Origin: Parvibaculum sp046297875
GTDB taxonomy: Bacteria; Pseudomonadota; Alphaproteobacteria; Parvibaculales; Parvibaculaceae
Assembly: GCF_046297875.1 (NCBI RefSeq)
Contig: NZ_JBKBHD010000001.1
Span: forward strand, 1,860,001 to 1,924,000
Direction of reading: 5' to 3'
DNA length: 64,000 nucleotides
The notes under the pieces are model-generated. The model saw only the letters and a program-made list of their open reading frames with translations. It made no database searches and was not told the origin of the DNA. The translations under genes were made by a program, and so were the position numbers. How positions within the stretch are numbered: position 1 is the stretch's first letter; each line of letters opens with the position of its first letter. This document shows, piece by piece, positions 44,222 to 53,467 of the stretch.

Positions 44222-45528
44222 ATATGGTCTCTATTGGATCACGCAGTTTTCAGGGACGTCCGGTCGCGGCCAGCAGGTCCGGCACGATTGCTGCGCTCGA
44301 TGTCGGGTCGAGCAAGATTTCCTGTTTCATCGCGAAGATAGAACCGGGACGGCATGCGAACGGTCATGCGCCGGTCCGTGTCATCGGTATCGGGCACCAG
44401 GTCTCGCGCGGTATCCGCGCGGGCGCCGTGGTGGACATGGATGCGGCGGAAGAGGCGATCCGCGTGGCGGTCGATGCGGCGGAACGGATGGCCGGCGTGA
44501 CGATCCGCGATGTCGTGGTCGGTTTTTCCGGCGCCGAACCGAAAAGCCAGACGGTCGGCGTGCGGGCATCGATTTCGGGCGGCGAGGTGAGCGATCAGGA
44601 TGTGTCGCGCCTTATCCATCATGCGCAGACGAACTTCCAGCCGGAAGGGCGCGACGTGATGCATGCGATTCCGACCAACTATTCGGTAGATGGCAGCCGT
44701 GGCGTGCGCGATCCGCGCGGCATGTTCGGCGAAAAGCTCGGTGTCGAGGTGCATATGGTGAGTGTATTGCGCGGCCCGCTGCGCAACCTCGAACTCTGCA
44801 TTGAACGCTGCCACCTCTCGGTCGCGGGAATCGCCGTCAGCCCCTATGCGAGCGGACTGGCCTGTCTCGTCGAGGACGAAATGGACCTCGGCGTCGCCAT
44901 GATCGACATGGGCGGAGGCACGACCTCGCTCTCGATCTTCTTCGAAGGTGCTATGGTCTACTGCGATTCCGTGCCAATTGGCGGGAATCACATTACCAAT
45001 GATATTGCCCGGGGGCTCTCCACGCCGCTCGCACATGCGGAGCGGATGAAGACGCTTTACGGGAGCGCGCTTGCGAGCCCGTCGGATGAGAGAGAAATGA
45101 TCGACGTGCCGCAGGTTGGGGAAAGCGATGCCGATTCGGCCAACCATATTCCAAGGTCGATGCTGACCGGCATCATTCAGCCTCGTCTGGAGGAAACGTT
45201 CGAACTGGTGAGGGACAGGATGGAGGCGAGCGGCTATGGCCGGCTCGCAGGCAGGAGGGTGGTGCTGACAGGCGGCGCCGCGCAGCTCAACGGCGCGCGC
45301 GAACTTGCCTCACGCATGCTCGACAAACAGGTCCGCGTCGGACATCCGCTCAGGGTCACGGGCCTTGCGGATGCGACGGGCGGCCCCGCCTTCTCCACTT
45401 GTGCCGGTCTTCTCACCTATTCGCAGATCTCGCCGCTGGAAACGGCGGGGGCAGGCGATGAGGACGACGCCGCTCAATCGCGCGGGCATATCCGCCGGTT
45501 CGGGCGCTGGCTGAAGGAGAACTTCTGA
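44218..45528 (+). CDS. ftsA: Cell division protein FtsA
   Basis: 436 residues, actin-like ATPase. Phosphate-1 loop AALDVGSSKISCFIAKI, 1C domain with DVVVGFSGAEPKSQTVG, phosphate-2 AMIDMGGGTTSLSIFFEG and the adenosine motif VVLTGGAAQLNGARELA. The C-terminal amphipathic helix (GRWLKENF) is the membrane-targeting sequence. It tethers FtsZ filaments to the membrane. The stop codon overlaps a short reading frame (TGATG) that runs exactly to the ftsZ start. Confidence 0.96.
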   Translation: MNMVSIGSRSFQGRPVAASRSGTIAALDVGSSKISCFIAKIEPGRHANGHAPVRVIGIGHQVSRGIRAGAVVDMDAAEEAIRVAVDAAERMAGVTIRDVVVGFSGAEPKSQTVGVRASISGGEVSDQDVSRLIHHAQTNFQPEGRDVMHAIPTNYSVDGSRGVRDPRGMFGEKLGVEVHMVSVLRGPLRNLELCIERCHLSVAGIAVSPYASGLACLVEDEMDLGVAMIDMGGGTTSLSIFFEGAMVYCDSVPIGGNHITNDIARGLSTPLAHAERMKTLYGSALASPSDEREMIDVPQVGESDADSANHIPRSMLTGIIQPRLEETFELVRDRMEASGYGRLAGRRVVLTGGAAQLNGARELASRMLDKQVRVGHPLRVTGLADATGGPAFSTCAGLLTYSQISPLETAGAGDEDDAAQSRGHIRRFGRWLKENF

Positions 45529-45683
45529 TGCAGTGCGCAAAGCCGGGAACGACTTTCGTTGAACGCGCACTCGGGCGGCTTGCGGCGCCGCCCGGCAAAA
45601 GGGGTGCAGAACCGCCGCCACGACGACGATGTGCGGCAACCCAGACCCCGGCAACCCAATTCGCTCCCAGGAGGCAGTCATGA
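45528..45683 (+). CDS. Candidate 51-residue linker ORF bridging ftsA and ftsZ
   Basis: This open frame starts at an ATG overlapping the ftsA stop (TGATG), is preceded by AAGGAG at 45514-45519 (8-base spacing), and stops with the TGA that overlaps the ftsZ ATG (ATGA, 45680-45683). The predicted product starts MQCAKPGTTFVERALGRL and is Pro/Arg-rich and probably disordered. The frame differs from both ftsA and ftsZ. It could be a leader peptide that couples ftsZ translation to ftsA, or a chance open frame in GC-rich DNA. No family was recognised. Confidence 0.35.
   Translation: MQCAKPGTTFVERALGRLAAPPGKRGAEPPPRRRCAATQTPATQFAPRRQS
45572..45594 (+). promoter_or_regulatory. Stem-loop between ftsA and ftsZ
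   Basis: The perfect 8-bp stem CGGGCGGC/GCCGCCCG with a 7-base loop (TTGCGGC) lies 86 bases before the ftsZ start. There is no T-run, so it is more likely an mRNA structure (attenuation, stability or processing) than a terminator. Confidence 0.5.
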
Positions 45684-47350
45684 GCATCAAACTTACGGTT
45701 CCCCAAACTCAGGAACTCAAGCCCCGTATCACCGTCTTCGGCGTTGGCGGCGCCGGCGGCAATGCCGTCAACAACATGATCGAGGCGGGCCTCGAGGGTG
45801 TCGATTTCGTGGTCGCGAATACGGACGCGCAGGCACTGGCACTGTCCTCTGCGGAACGGCGCATCCAGCTCGGCGCGTCGATCACAGAGGGTCTCGGCGC
45901 CGGTTCGCGGCCGGAAGTCGGCTGCGCGGCGGCCGAAGAGGCGCTTCATGAGATCGTGGAGCACCTGCAGGGCGCCCATATGGTCTTCATCACGGCCGGC
46001 ATGGGCGGCGGCACGGGCACGGGCGCGGCGCCCGTAATTGCCCGGGCAGCACGCGAGCATGGCATCCTGACGGTCGGCGTGGTGACGAAGCCCTTCCAGT
46101 TCGAGGGCTCTCGCCGGATGCGGCTTGCCGAAGAGGGCATCCGCGACCTGCAGCAGTATGTCGATACGCTCATCATCATCCCGAACCAGAACCTCTTCCG
46201 GGTCGCCAACGAGAACACGACCTTCGCCGATGCCTTCGGTATGGCGGATCAGGTGCTGCACTCGGGCGTGGCGGGCATCACCGACCTCATGATGAAGCCC
46301 GGCCTCATCAATCTCGACTTCGCGGATGTGCGCACCGTGATGAACGAGATGGGCAAGGCCATGATGGGAACGGGTGAGGCGAATGGCGAAAACCGCGCCA
46401 TCGAGGCCGCCGAAGCCGCAATCTCGAACCCGCTGCTCGACGAAGTGTCGATGAAGGGCGCCAAGGGTGTGCTCATCAACATCACGGGCGGCATGGACCT
46501 CACTCTTTATGAGGTGGACGAGGCGGCAAACCGGATCCGGTCGGAAGTTGACCCGGATGCGAACATCATCGTCGGTTCGACCTTCGACAGCTCGCTCGAC
46601 GGGCGGATGCGCGTGTCGGTCGTCGCTACGGGCATCGAGGCGACCGAGGCGCAGATGGCGAAGACCGAGGCCACCGCGGCGCAGGCTCGCGCTGTTGCGG
46701 CAGAGCGTGCGCCCGTGCGGGCCCCGGTTCAGGCCCAGGCGGTCCGGCATGTCAGCCCGGTTCAGGCGCAGGTTGGGCAGATTGAGGAACGGATGACGCC
46801 CGCCGCGGCGGCGCAGCCCGAACTCGACATCGAGGAAGAAGCGCCGAAGCTGCCGGTCTCCGGTCAGTTCGATCCGAAGGAGTTCGAGGCCGAAGTCATC
46901 ATCCGCAAGCCGGAGCCCCGTCAGCCGGTCATGCGTCAGCCGGAAACCCCGGTGATTGCGGTGGCAGACGTCAAGGCGGAGCCCAGGACATCGACGCCGT
47001 TCATTCCGGGCGATCTCGACCGGGTGCAGACGGGCAAGAGCGACCTGCCGTCCTTCCTTGGTCAGAAGAACCAGCCGGTTCAGGCTTCGCGGGTGCCCAA
47101 GAAGGGGCCGAGCTTCTTCGAGCGCCTGACGGGTGGCCGCCGCAAGGAGGCCGAAGAGGAAGTGCATGCTGCGCCGCAGCATCCCCGGCGTGAGCCGACT
47201 GTGGCCCAGCGCCCCGCCGCCCGCCCGGCGGCCGAGCAGGTCCGCCAGCAGGAGAGCCTCTCGTCTTCCACCGAAAGCCGCCTTGTGCAGCCTTCGCATG
47301 AGGAAGAGCAGCTCGAGATCCCGACCTTCCTGCGCCGCCAGGCAAACTGA
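45680..47350 (+). CDS. ftsZ: Cell division protein FtsZ
   Basis: 556 residues from the ATG at 45680 with an ideal ribosome site (AGGAGG, 45669-45674). GTPase domain: FGVGGAGGNAVNNM (about 20-33), NTDAQAL, tubulin loop GMGGGTGTGAAPV (107-119), NVDFADVRTVM-type T7 region (LDFADVRTVMNEMG). A long Ala/Pro/Glu/Gln-rich linker (about 325-535), typical of Alphaproteobacteria, leads to a C-terminal peptide LEIPTFLRRQAN that binds FtsA. It polymerises into the Z-ring. It is followed by a strong terminator that closes the dcw operon. Confidence 0.97.
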   Translation: MSIKLTVPQTQELKPRITVFGVGGAGGNAVNNMIEAGLEGVDFVVANTDAQALALSSAERRIQLGASITEGLGAGSRPEVGCAAAEEALHEIVEHLQGAHMVFITAGMGGGTGTGAAPVIARAAREHGILTVGVVTKPFQFEGSRRMRLAEEGIRDLQQYVDTLIIIPNQNLFRVANENTTFADAFGMADQVLHSGVAGITDLMMKPGLINLDFADVRTVMNEMGKAMMGTGEANGENRAIEAAEAAISNPLLDEVSMKGAKGVLINITGGMDLTLYEVDEAANRIRSEVDPDANIIVGSTFDSSLDGRMRVSVVATGIEATEAQMAKTEATAAQARAVAAERAPVRAPVQAQAVRHVSPVQAQVGQIEERMTPAAAAQPELDIEEEAPKLPVSGQFDPKEFEAEVIIRKPEPRQPVMRQPETPVIAVADVKAEPRTSTPFIPGDLDRVQTGKSDLPSFLGQKNQPVQASRVPKKGPSFFERLTGGRRKEAEEEVHAAPQHPRREPTVAQRPAARPAAEQVRQQESLSSSTESRLVQPSHEEEQLEIPTFLRRQAN

Positions 47351-47377
47351 GGCGCCGGAAAAGCCCTGAAATGCGAT

Positions 47378-47417
47378 AAACCCGCCCGTCTGGAACCGAT
47401 TTCCAGCGGGCGGGTTT
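47378..47417 (+). terminator. Strong Rho-independent terminator after ftsZ
   Basis: The arms AAACCCGCCCG (47378-47388) and CGGGCGGGTTT (47407-47417) are extended inward by CTGGAA/TTCCAG, with the tail TTCCTTTTCC. This marks the end of the dcw transcript. Confidence 0.9.
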
Positions 47418-47481
47418 TCCTTTTCCAGATCAACGGGTTAGGCGGCCGTTAAAATGGTAACAAACCGTAAGAAACTGTTAT

Positions 47482-47510
47482 TTGAGGCCGATTCCCCGCA
47501 CTGCTAGAAC
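47482..47510 (+). promoter_or_regulatory. Probable lpxC promoter
   Basis: -35 TTGAGG (47482-47487), 17-base spacer, -10 TAGAAC (47505-47510), in an AT-rich patch just after the ftsZ terminator. The predicted transcription start is near 47517, upstream of every candidate lpxC start codon. Confidence 0.55.
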
Positions 47511-47593
47511 CTTTTCAAGCGGACCAGAGGGGGCAGGTTTGCTTGGGGGTGTCAAAGGTGTTCAGAGTGCCGAAATCAGAATTCGAAACCATC

Positions 47594-48565
47594 ATGCTGG
47601 AAAATGTCCGGCGCGACCGTCGCGTGCGGGCAATTGCGTTTCCGCAGAAGACGCTGGCGCGGCCCGTCGTGATCGACGGTGTGGGGCTGCATAGCGGCGT
47701 GGAAATCCACATGGTGCTGCATCCGGCGGAAGCAGACCGGGGCATCGTGTTCCGGCGGACGGATCTTGTGTCGCAGGGTCGCGAGGTTTCAGACATCCCC
47801 GCACTTTATGATCATGTCGCCGACACCACGCTGTCGACCGCCATCGGCAATGCGGCCGGCACGACGATCAGCACCATCGAACATCTGATGGCAGCGTTTT
47901 CCGCGCTCGGCGTCGACAATGCGCTGGTTGAGATCGATGCGGCGGAAGTGCCCGTGCTCGACGGCAGCAGCGAAATCTTTATCGAAAAGATCGAAGCGGC
48001 GGGGCTCGAAAAGCTCGACGCGCCGCGCAAGGCGATCCGCATTCTCAAGCCGGTCGTCGTCGAAGACGGTCTGAAGCGCGCCGCGCTCCTGCCGGGCGAG
48101 GGCTTCAAGCTCTTCTTCGAGATCGATTTCGACAATGAAGTCATCGGTCACCAGGAGATCGAGGCGGACCTTCGCGACCCGTTCTTTGCCGAGGACATCC
48201 TTCGCGCCCGGACCTTCTGCCTGCGCAAGGATATCGAGGCGATGTGGGCGGTGGGGCTTGCCAAGGGCGGCTCGCTCGAAAACGCGGTGGTGGTCGATAC
48301 CCATGCCATCCTCAACGAGGAAGGGCTGCGCTACGAGGACGAATTCGTGCGCCACAAGCTGCTCGATGCCGTGGGCGACCTTGCCCTGTTGGGCATGCCG
48401 CTGATCGGCCGCTACGAAGGCTCCAGGGCCGGGCACGCCATGAACAACCGCGTGTTGCGGGCGCTGATGGCGGACCGTTCGGCATGGGAAATCGTCGAAT
48501 ATTCCGAGGACAACCGGTCCAGCGCGCCGCTCCGGGCGGAACTCAGGGCCATTCCGGCCGATTGA
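47594..48565 (+). CDS. lpxC: UDP-3-O-acyl-N-acetylglucosamine deacetylase LpxC
   Basis: 323 residues from the ATG at 47594; TTG 47543 and GTG 47549 are in-frame alternatives with a better ribosome site (GGGGGCAGG, 47529-47537), so the start is uncertain. Motifs: VVIDGVGLHSG near the N-terminus, zinc ligand in TIEHLMAAFSALGVDNALVEID, VPVLDGSSEIF, ARTFCLRKDIEAMWAVGLAKGGSLENAVV, and EFVRHKLLDAVGDLALLG with the second zinc His and Asp. It is the committed step of lipid A synthesis. It is followed by a terminator and bamD. Confidence 0.95.
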   Translation: MLENVRRDRRVRAIAFPQKTLARPVVIDGVGLHSGVEIHMVLHPAEADRGIVFRRTDLVSQGREVSDIPALYDHVADTTLSTAIGNAAGTTISTIEHLMAAFSALGVDNALVEIDAAEVPVLDGSSEIFIEKIEAAGLEKLDAPRKAIRILKPVVVEDGLKRAALLPGEGFKLFFEIDFDNEVIGHQEIEADLRDPFFAEDILRARTFCLRKDIEAMWAVGLAKGGSLENAVVVDTHAILNEEGLRYEDEFVRHKLLDAVGDLALLGMPLIGRYEGSRAGHAMNNRVLRALMADRSAWEIVEYSEDNRSSAPLRAELRAIPAD

Positions 48566-48588
48566 GGATTTTACTTGTTTCCAGGATC

Positions 48589-48614
48589 AAGGGCGCGCCT
48601 TCGGGGGCGCCCTT
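48589..48614 (+). terminator. Stem-loop terminator after lpxC
   Basis: AAGGGCGC (48589-48596) pairs with GCGCCCTT (48607-48614), followed by TCC; it begins 24 bases past the lpxC stop. Confidence 0.7.
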
Positions 48615-48751
48615 TCCATTTGCGGGGCTGCATCTGCCGCTATGGCCACCTGCAGCTTATTGGGCTAGAAATGGGCTCGGATCGGCTTTGTGCCGGGCGA
48701 GTCGGCTGCCTCCCGCGCCGCGCCCGGTCCGTGCGGCCGGAATTGAGAAAA

Positions 48752-49618
48752 ATGGACGTTGCTCGCATGCGTGAGGCCCGGTTGCCCTTCGGTCGTTTTC
48801 GTTTCAGCTCCTTCCGCGCTCTTGCCGCCGGGGCCGTTCTTGCGGCGGTGGCGGGGCTTGCCGGCTGCTCGTCCAGTGATGAGCTGCCCTATGAGGAGCG
48901 GCCTGTCGAGCAGATCTACAACACCGCGATGGACCATATGGAAGCCGGGCGCTACCTGCCGGCGACCAAGGAGTTCGACGAAGTCGAAAGGCAGCACCCC
49001 TATTCGGAATGGGCGCGCCGTTCGATGCTGATGAACGCCTATGCAAATTACAAAGTGAACAAATACAACGAGGCAATTCTCAGCGCGCAGCGTTTCATCT
49101 CGCTGCATCCGAGCAATCGGGACGTGCCATATGCCTATTATCTGATCGGTCTTTCCTATTACGAGCAGATATCGGATGTGGGCCGCGATCAGAGGATGAC
49201 CGAAAATGCGCTGGCCGCGTTCACGGAACTCGTGCGCCGTTTTCCGCAGAGCGAATATGCGCGCGATGCACGGCTGAAGATCGACCTGACCCATGACCAT
49301 CTCGCGGGCAAGGAAATGGAGATCGGACGCTATTACCTGAACCGCCGCGACTATGTGGCGGCGATCAACCGCTTCCGTATCGTCATCGAGAAATATCAGA
49401 CGACGACGCATACACCGGAAGCGCTGCAGCGCCTGACGGAAGCCTATCTCTCGCTCGGCGTGACGGCCGAGGCGCAGACCGCCGCCGCTATCCTCGGCTA
49501 CAACTTCCCCGGAAGCGACTGGTATGAGGACGGCTATGCGCTGCTTGCGAACCAGGGGCTTGAACCGGTCGAGAACAAGGACTCCTGGATCAGCCGGGCG
49601 TGGAAAACCGTTTTCTGA
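48752..49618 (+). CDS. bamD: Outer membrane assembly lipoprotein BamD
   Basis: 288 residues from the ATG at 48752 (an in-frame ATG at 48767 is possible; the longer upstream frame has no support). Lipoprotein signal: Arg-rich start, LAAGAVLAAVAGLAGC with lipidated Cys39 followed by SSSDELPYEERPVEQIY. TPR-like repeats follow (YNTAMDHMEAGRYLPATKEFDEVERQHPYSEWA, YYLIGLSYYEQI, YYLNRRDYVAAINRF). It is an essential partner of BamA in outer-membrane protein insertion. The recN gene follows by 31 bases, so they may share a transcript. Confidence 0.95.
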   Translation: MDVARMREARLPFGRFRFSSFRALAAGAVLAAVAGLAGCSSSDELPYEERPVEQIYNTAMDHMEAGRYLPATKEFDEVERQHPYSEWARRSMLMNAYANYKVNKYNEAILSAQRFISLHPSNRDVPYAYYLIGLSYYEQISDVGRDQRMTENALAAFTELVRRFPQSEYARDARLKIDLTHDHLAGKEMEIGRYYLNRRDYVAAINRFRIVIEKYQTTTHTPEALQRLTEAYLSLGVTAEAQTAAAILGYNFPGSDWYEDGYALLANQGLEPVENKDSWISRAWKTVF

Positions 49619-49649
49619 TCTTCGGACTTACCTATAGAAGGCGTGTTTC

Positions 49650-51323
49650 ATGCTCGCCGCGCTGTCGATCCGCGACATCGTTCTGATTGAGAAGCTCGAA
49701 CTCTCGCTCGATGGCGGGCTGTGTACGCTCACGGGCGAAACGGGTGCCGGGAAATCCATCCTGCTTGATGCGCTGGGGCTTGCGATCGGCGCGCGGGCCG
49801 ATGCGGGCCTTGTGCGCCAGGGAGCGGAGCAGGGCAGCATCAGCGCCGTGTTCGATCTTCCTGCCACTCATCCCGCGCGCGCGGTTCTCAGCAAAAACGG
49901 CTTCGAGGCCGATGGCGACATCATCCTGCGACGGGTGCAGACGAAAGATGGGCGCTCGCGCGCCTTCATCAACGATCAGCCGGTGAGCGTCGGTCTGCTG
50001 CGGCAAGTGGGCGACATGCTGGTTGAGGTGCATGGCCAGCATGACGAGCGCGGCCTTCTCGACGCATCGGGCCACCGCGCCATGCTGGACGCCTTTGGCG
50101 GCTTCGAAAAACAGGTCGCAGATCTGCGCGCGCTCTGGCATGCCGCTTCGGCGGCGCGCGAGGCGCAGGCGGCGCATGAGGCGCTGCTTGCCCGCGCAAA
50201 AGCCGAGCAGGACTATCTGACCCATGTCGTCGGTGAACTGGACGAATTGCAACCGCAGCCCGGCGAAGAAACGACGCTTGCCGAAGAGCGCACGCTGATG
50301 ATGCATTCTGAAAAGATTGCGGGCGATCTCACGGAGGCGGAGGAAGCCCTGTCGGGCGATGGCGGGCTCGATGCGCGGCTCACCGTTGCGCTGCGCCGGC
50401 TTGCGCGCGCCGCGGAGCAGGCGGGCGGGCGGCTCGATGCGGCGATTGCCGCGCTCGACCGGACGCTGACGGAAGCAGCCGAAGCGCGCGACCAGATTGC
50501 GCAGGCGATGCGCGCGCTGGAGTTCGACCCGGCGCGGCTTGAGCAGGCGGAAACGCGGCTCTTCGCACTTCGCGCCGCGGCGCGCAAACACAATGTGCAG
50601 GTGGACGATCTCGCGGCGCTGGCGGACAAGTTGCGCGGCGAGTTGCAGGAAATCGAGGGGGGCGAGGCGCGGCTTGCCGTGCTGAAGAAGGCGGCGGCGG
50701 AAGCGGAAGCGCGCTATGGCGCCGCAGCGCGGACGCTTTCCGAGGAGCGGGCCCGAGCGGCGGCGAAGCTCGACAAGGAAGTGATGAAAGAGCTGAAGCC
50801 GCTGAAACTCGACAAGGCGAGCTTCAGGACGAATATCGAGGTGCTGCCGGAAGCTCATGGCGGGCCGGAGGGGATCGACCGCGTGTCCTTCCTCGTTTCG
50901 ACCAATCCGGGCGCGCCTTTCGGTCCGATCATCAAGATCGCATCGGGCGGCGAGCTGTCGCGTTTCGTGCTGGCGCTGAAAGTGGCGCTCGCCTCGCGCG
51001 GCAGCGCGCCCACGCTCATTTTCGACGAAGTGGATTCGGGTGTCGGCGGCGCGGTGGCGGAGGCGGTGGGGCTGCGGCTTGCCGAACTTGCGCGCGCCGT
51101 GCAGGTGATCGTGGTCACGCATTCGCCGCAGGTAGCGGCGCGAGCGCAGCATCATTTCCGCATCTCCAAGGGCGGTGAGGCGAAGGCGCAGAAGATTGCC
51201 ACCAGCGTCGAGACGCTGGATGCTCCGGCGCGGCGTGAGGAAATTGCGCGGATGCTGGCGGGTGCGATGGTGACGGATGAGGCGCGCGCCGCCGCCGACC
51301 GGCTTATCGGCGGGCACCCGTGA
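49650..51323 (+). CDS. recN: DNA repair protein RecN
   Basis: 557 residues, an SMC-like ATPase. Walker A GETGAGKSILLDALGLAIGARAD (from residue 29), QHDERGLLD after a VEVHGQ motif, central coiled coil (about 160-365, rich in Ala/Glu/Arg), signature ASGGELSRFVLALKVAL and Walker B LIFDEVDSGVGGAVAEAVG, then VTHSPQVAARA. Known role: double-strand break repair. RecN genes are commonly SOS-controlled, but no LexA-type box was seen directly upstream. It overlaps ligA by GTGA. Confidence 0.95.
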   Translation: MLAALSIRDIVLIEKLELSLDGGLCTLTGETGAGKSILLDALGLAIGARADAGLVRQGAEQGSISAVFDLPATHPARAVLSKNGFEADGDIILRRVQTKDGRSRAFINDQPVSVGLLRQVGDMLVEVHGQHDERGLLDASGHRAMLDAFGGFEKQVADLRALWHAASAAREAQAAHEALLARAKAEQDYLTHVVGELDELQPQPGEETTLAEERTLMMHSEKIAGDLTEAEEALSGDGGLDARLTVALRRLARAAEQAGGRLDAAIAALDRTLTEAAEARDQIAQAMRALEFDPARLEQAETRLFALRAAARKHNVQVDDLAALADKLRGELQEIEGGEARLAVLKKAAAEAEARYGAAARTLSEERARAAAKLDKEVMKELKPLKLDKASFRTNIEVLPEAHGGPEGIDRVSFLVSTNPGAPFGPIIKIASGGELSRFVLALKVALASRGSAPTLIFDEVDSGVGGAVAEAVGLRLAELARAVQVIVVTHSPQVAARAQHHFRISKGGEAKAQKIATSVETLDAPARREEIARMLAGAMVTDEARAAADRLIGGHP

Positions 51324-53467
51324 GCAGGTCATCGAAAAAGCAGGCGCCCGAAAAAGACGAGGCGCTGTCCCGCAAGGACGTTTCCCATCTGACGATGGAA
51401 GAAGCGGCGGAAGAACTTGAGCGGCTCGCGCATGAGATAGGCGAACACGACAAGCTCTATTATCAAAAAGATTCGCCGCGTGTATCCGACGCCGAGTATG
51501 ACGCGCTACGCCAGCGCAACGATGCCGTCGAGGCGCGCTACCCCGAGCTTGTGCGCGAGGATAGCCCGAGTGCGCGTGTGGGCGCAGAGCCGGCAGACGG
51601 GTTCGGCAAGGTCGTACATTCGGTGCCGATGCTTTCGCTCGGCAATGCCTTCGACGACAACGACGTCACGGATTTCTGGAACCGGATTCGCAAATTCCTG
51701 AATCTGAAAGAGCACGACGAGCTTGCCGTGACGGCGGAACCGAAGATCGATGGGTTGTCGGCGGCGCTGCGCTACGAGAAAGGCAGGCTGGTGCAGGGCG
51801 CGACGCGGGGCGACGGCCGCGAAGGCGAAAATGTCACGGAGAATCTGCGGACCATCGCCGACATTCCTGCCACGCTGAAGGGGAAGAACATTCCCGGCGT
51901 CGTGGAAGTGCGCGGCGAAGTCTATATGTCGCATGAGGATTTTGCGAAACTGAACAAGCGGCAGCGCGAGGCGGGCAAGCCCGTCTTCGCCAATCCGCGC
52001 AATGCAGCGGCGGGTTCGCTTCGCCAGCTCGATGCGAAGGTAACGGAATCGCGGCCCTTGCGTTTCTTTGCCTATGCCTGGGGTGAGATGCCGGAAATGC
52101 CGGCCGACACGCAGGCGGGCATGATCGAGGCCTTCGAGAAATGGGGCTTTACGGTCAATCCTCTATTCACGCGCTGCAAAAGCATCGAGGAACTGATCGC
52201 CTTCTATCACGATGTCGAAGAGCGGCGCGCTACGCTCGGCTATGATATTGATGGTGTGGTCTACAAAGTGGACCGGCTCGACTGGCAGAGCCGTCTCGGC
52301 TTCGTGTCGCGCTCGCCCCGCTGGGCGATTGCGCACAAGTTTCCTGCAGAACAGGCGATGACGGTGCTTGAAAGCATCGACATTCAGGTGGGACGGACGG
52401 GCGCGATGACGCCGGTTGCGCGGCTCACGCCGGTAACGGTTGGCGGTGTCGTTGTTTCCAATGCGACGCTCCACAATGCCGACGAGATCGAGCGGCTGGG
52501 CGTGCGGCCGGGCGATACGGTGGTGGTGCAGCGCGCGGGCGATGTGATCCCGCAGATCGTGCGCGTGGTGGAAGACAGGCCGCGCGGCAAGGCGAAGTAC
52601 AAGTTCCCCGATACATGCCCCGAATGCGGCAGCCATGCCGTGCGCGAGATGAACCCGAAGACGGGCAAGCTCGATGCGGTGATGCGCTGCACGGGCGGAC
52701 TCGTCTGCCCGGCACAAGCCGTCGAGCGGCTCCGGCATTTCGTGTCGCGCAATGCCTTTGACATCGAGGGGCTCGGCGAGAAGCAGATCGCCGCTTTCTA
52801 CCAGGACGGGCTGATCGCCCGACCCGACGAGATTTTCACGCTGGAAGAGCGCGACAAGCATTCGCTGAAGAAGCTGAAGGATCGCGAGGGCTGGGGCGCG
52901 ACGTCCGTCAAAAAGCTTTTCGAGGCGATAGACCAGCGGCGCGAGGTGGAACTCGACCGCTTTATCTTCGCGCTCGGCATCCGCCATGTCGGAGAGACGA
53001 ACGCGCGGCTGCTGGCGCGGAGCTACGGCACGCTGGAAAATTTCGAAGCGCAGATGCGCGCCGCCGCCGACCCCGAAAGCGAGGCGCGGGAAGAGCTTCT
53101 TTCGATCGACGGGGTGGGGGATGTGCTGGCGGAATCGATCGTCGATTTCTTCGCCGAAAAGCACAACCGCGAGGTGGTTGAAGGGCTGCGGAAGGCAGGT
53201 GTTAAGGCGCTGCCGCTGGAGGCGCAGCAGACCGACAGCCCCGTGGCCGGCAAGACCGTCGTCTTCACCGGTTCGCTCGAACGGATGACGCGCCCTGAGG
53301 CCAAGGCCCGGGCGGAGCAGATGGGAGCGAAGGTGGCGGGCTCCGTTTCGTCCAAGACCGACCTCATCGTGGCGGGGCCCGGGGCGGGCTCGAAGCTCGC
53401 CAAGGCCCGCGAACTCGGCATCGAGATCATCGACGAGGATCAGTGGATCGAAATGGCGGGTGGCTGA
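51320..53467 (+). CDS. ligA: NAD-dependent DNA ligase LigA
   Basis: 715 residues with a GTG start overlapping the recN stop. N-terminal Ia and adenylation domain with Lys142 in AEPKIDGLSAALRYEKG, OB fold (VGRTGAMTPVARLTPV), a four-Cys zinc finger (CPECGSH, MRCTGGLVCPAQ), helix-hairpin-helix repeats (IRHVGETNARLLA, SIDGVGDVLAESI) and a C-terminal BRCT domain (GKTVVFTGSLERMTRPEAKA). It seals nicks in replication and repair using NAD. Coupling with recN suggests a DNA-maintenance transcript. Confidence 0.96.
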   Translation: MSRSSKKQAPEKDEALSRKDVSHLTMEEAAEELERLAHEIGEHDKLYYQKDSPRVSDAEYDALRQRNDAVEARYPELVREDSPSARVGAEPADGFGKVVHSVPMLSLGNAFDDNDVTDFWNRIRKFLNLKEHDELAVTAEPKIDGLSAALRYEKGRLVQGATRGDGREGENVTENLRTIADIPATLKGKNIPGVVEVRGEVYMSHEDFAKLNKRQREAGKPVFANPRNAAAGSLRQLDAKVTESRPLRFFAYAWGEMPEMPADTQAGMIEAFEKWGFTVNPLFTRCKSIEELIAFYHDVEERRATLGYDIDGVVYKVDRLDWQSRLGFVSRSPRWAIAHKFPAEQAMTVLESIDIQVGRTGAMTPVARLTPVTVGGVVVSNATLHNADEIERLGVRPGDTVVVQRAGDVIPQIVRVVEDRPRGKAKYKFPDTCPECGSHAVREMNPKTGKLDAVMRCTGGLVCPAQAVERLRHFVSRNAFDIEGLGEKQIAAFYQDGLIARPDEIFTLEERDKHSLKKLKDREGWGATSVKKLFEAIDQRREVELDRFIFALGIRHVGETNARLLARSYGTLENFEAQMRAAADPESEAREELLSIDGVGDVLAESIVDFFAEKHNREVVEGLRKAGVKALPLEAQQTDSPVAGKTVVFTGSLERMTRPEAKARAEQMGAKVAGSVSSKTDLIVAGPGAGSKLAKARELGIEIIDEDQWIEMAGG

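Noticed and set aside
45413..47299. Minus-strand open frame of 628 codons opposite ftsZ
   Set aside because: Shadow frame; ftsZ is unmistakable on the plus strand.
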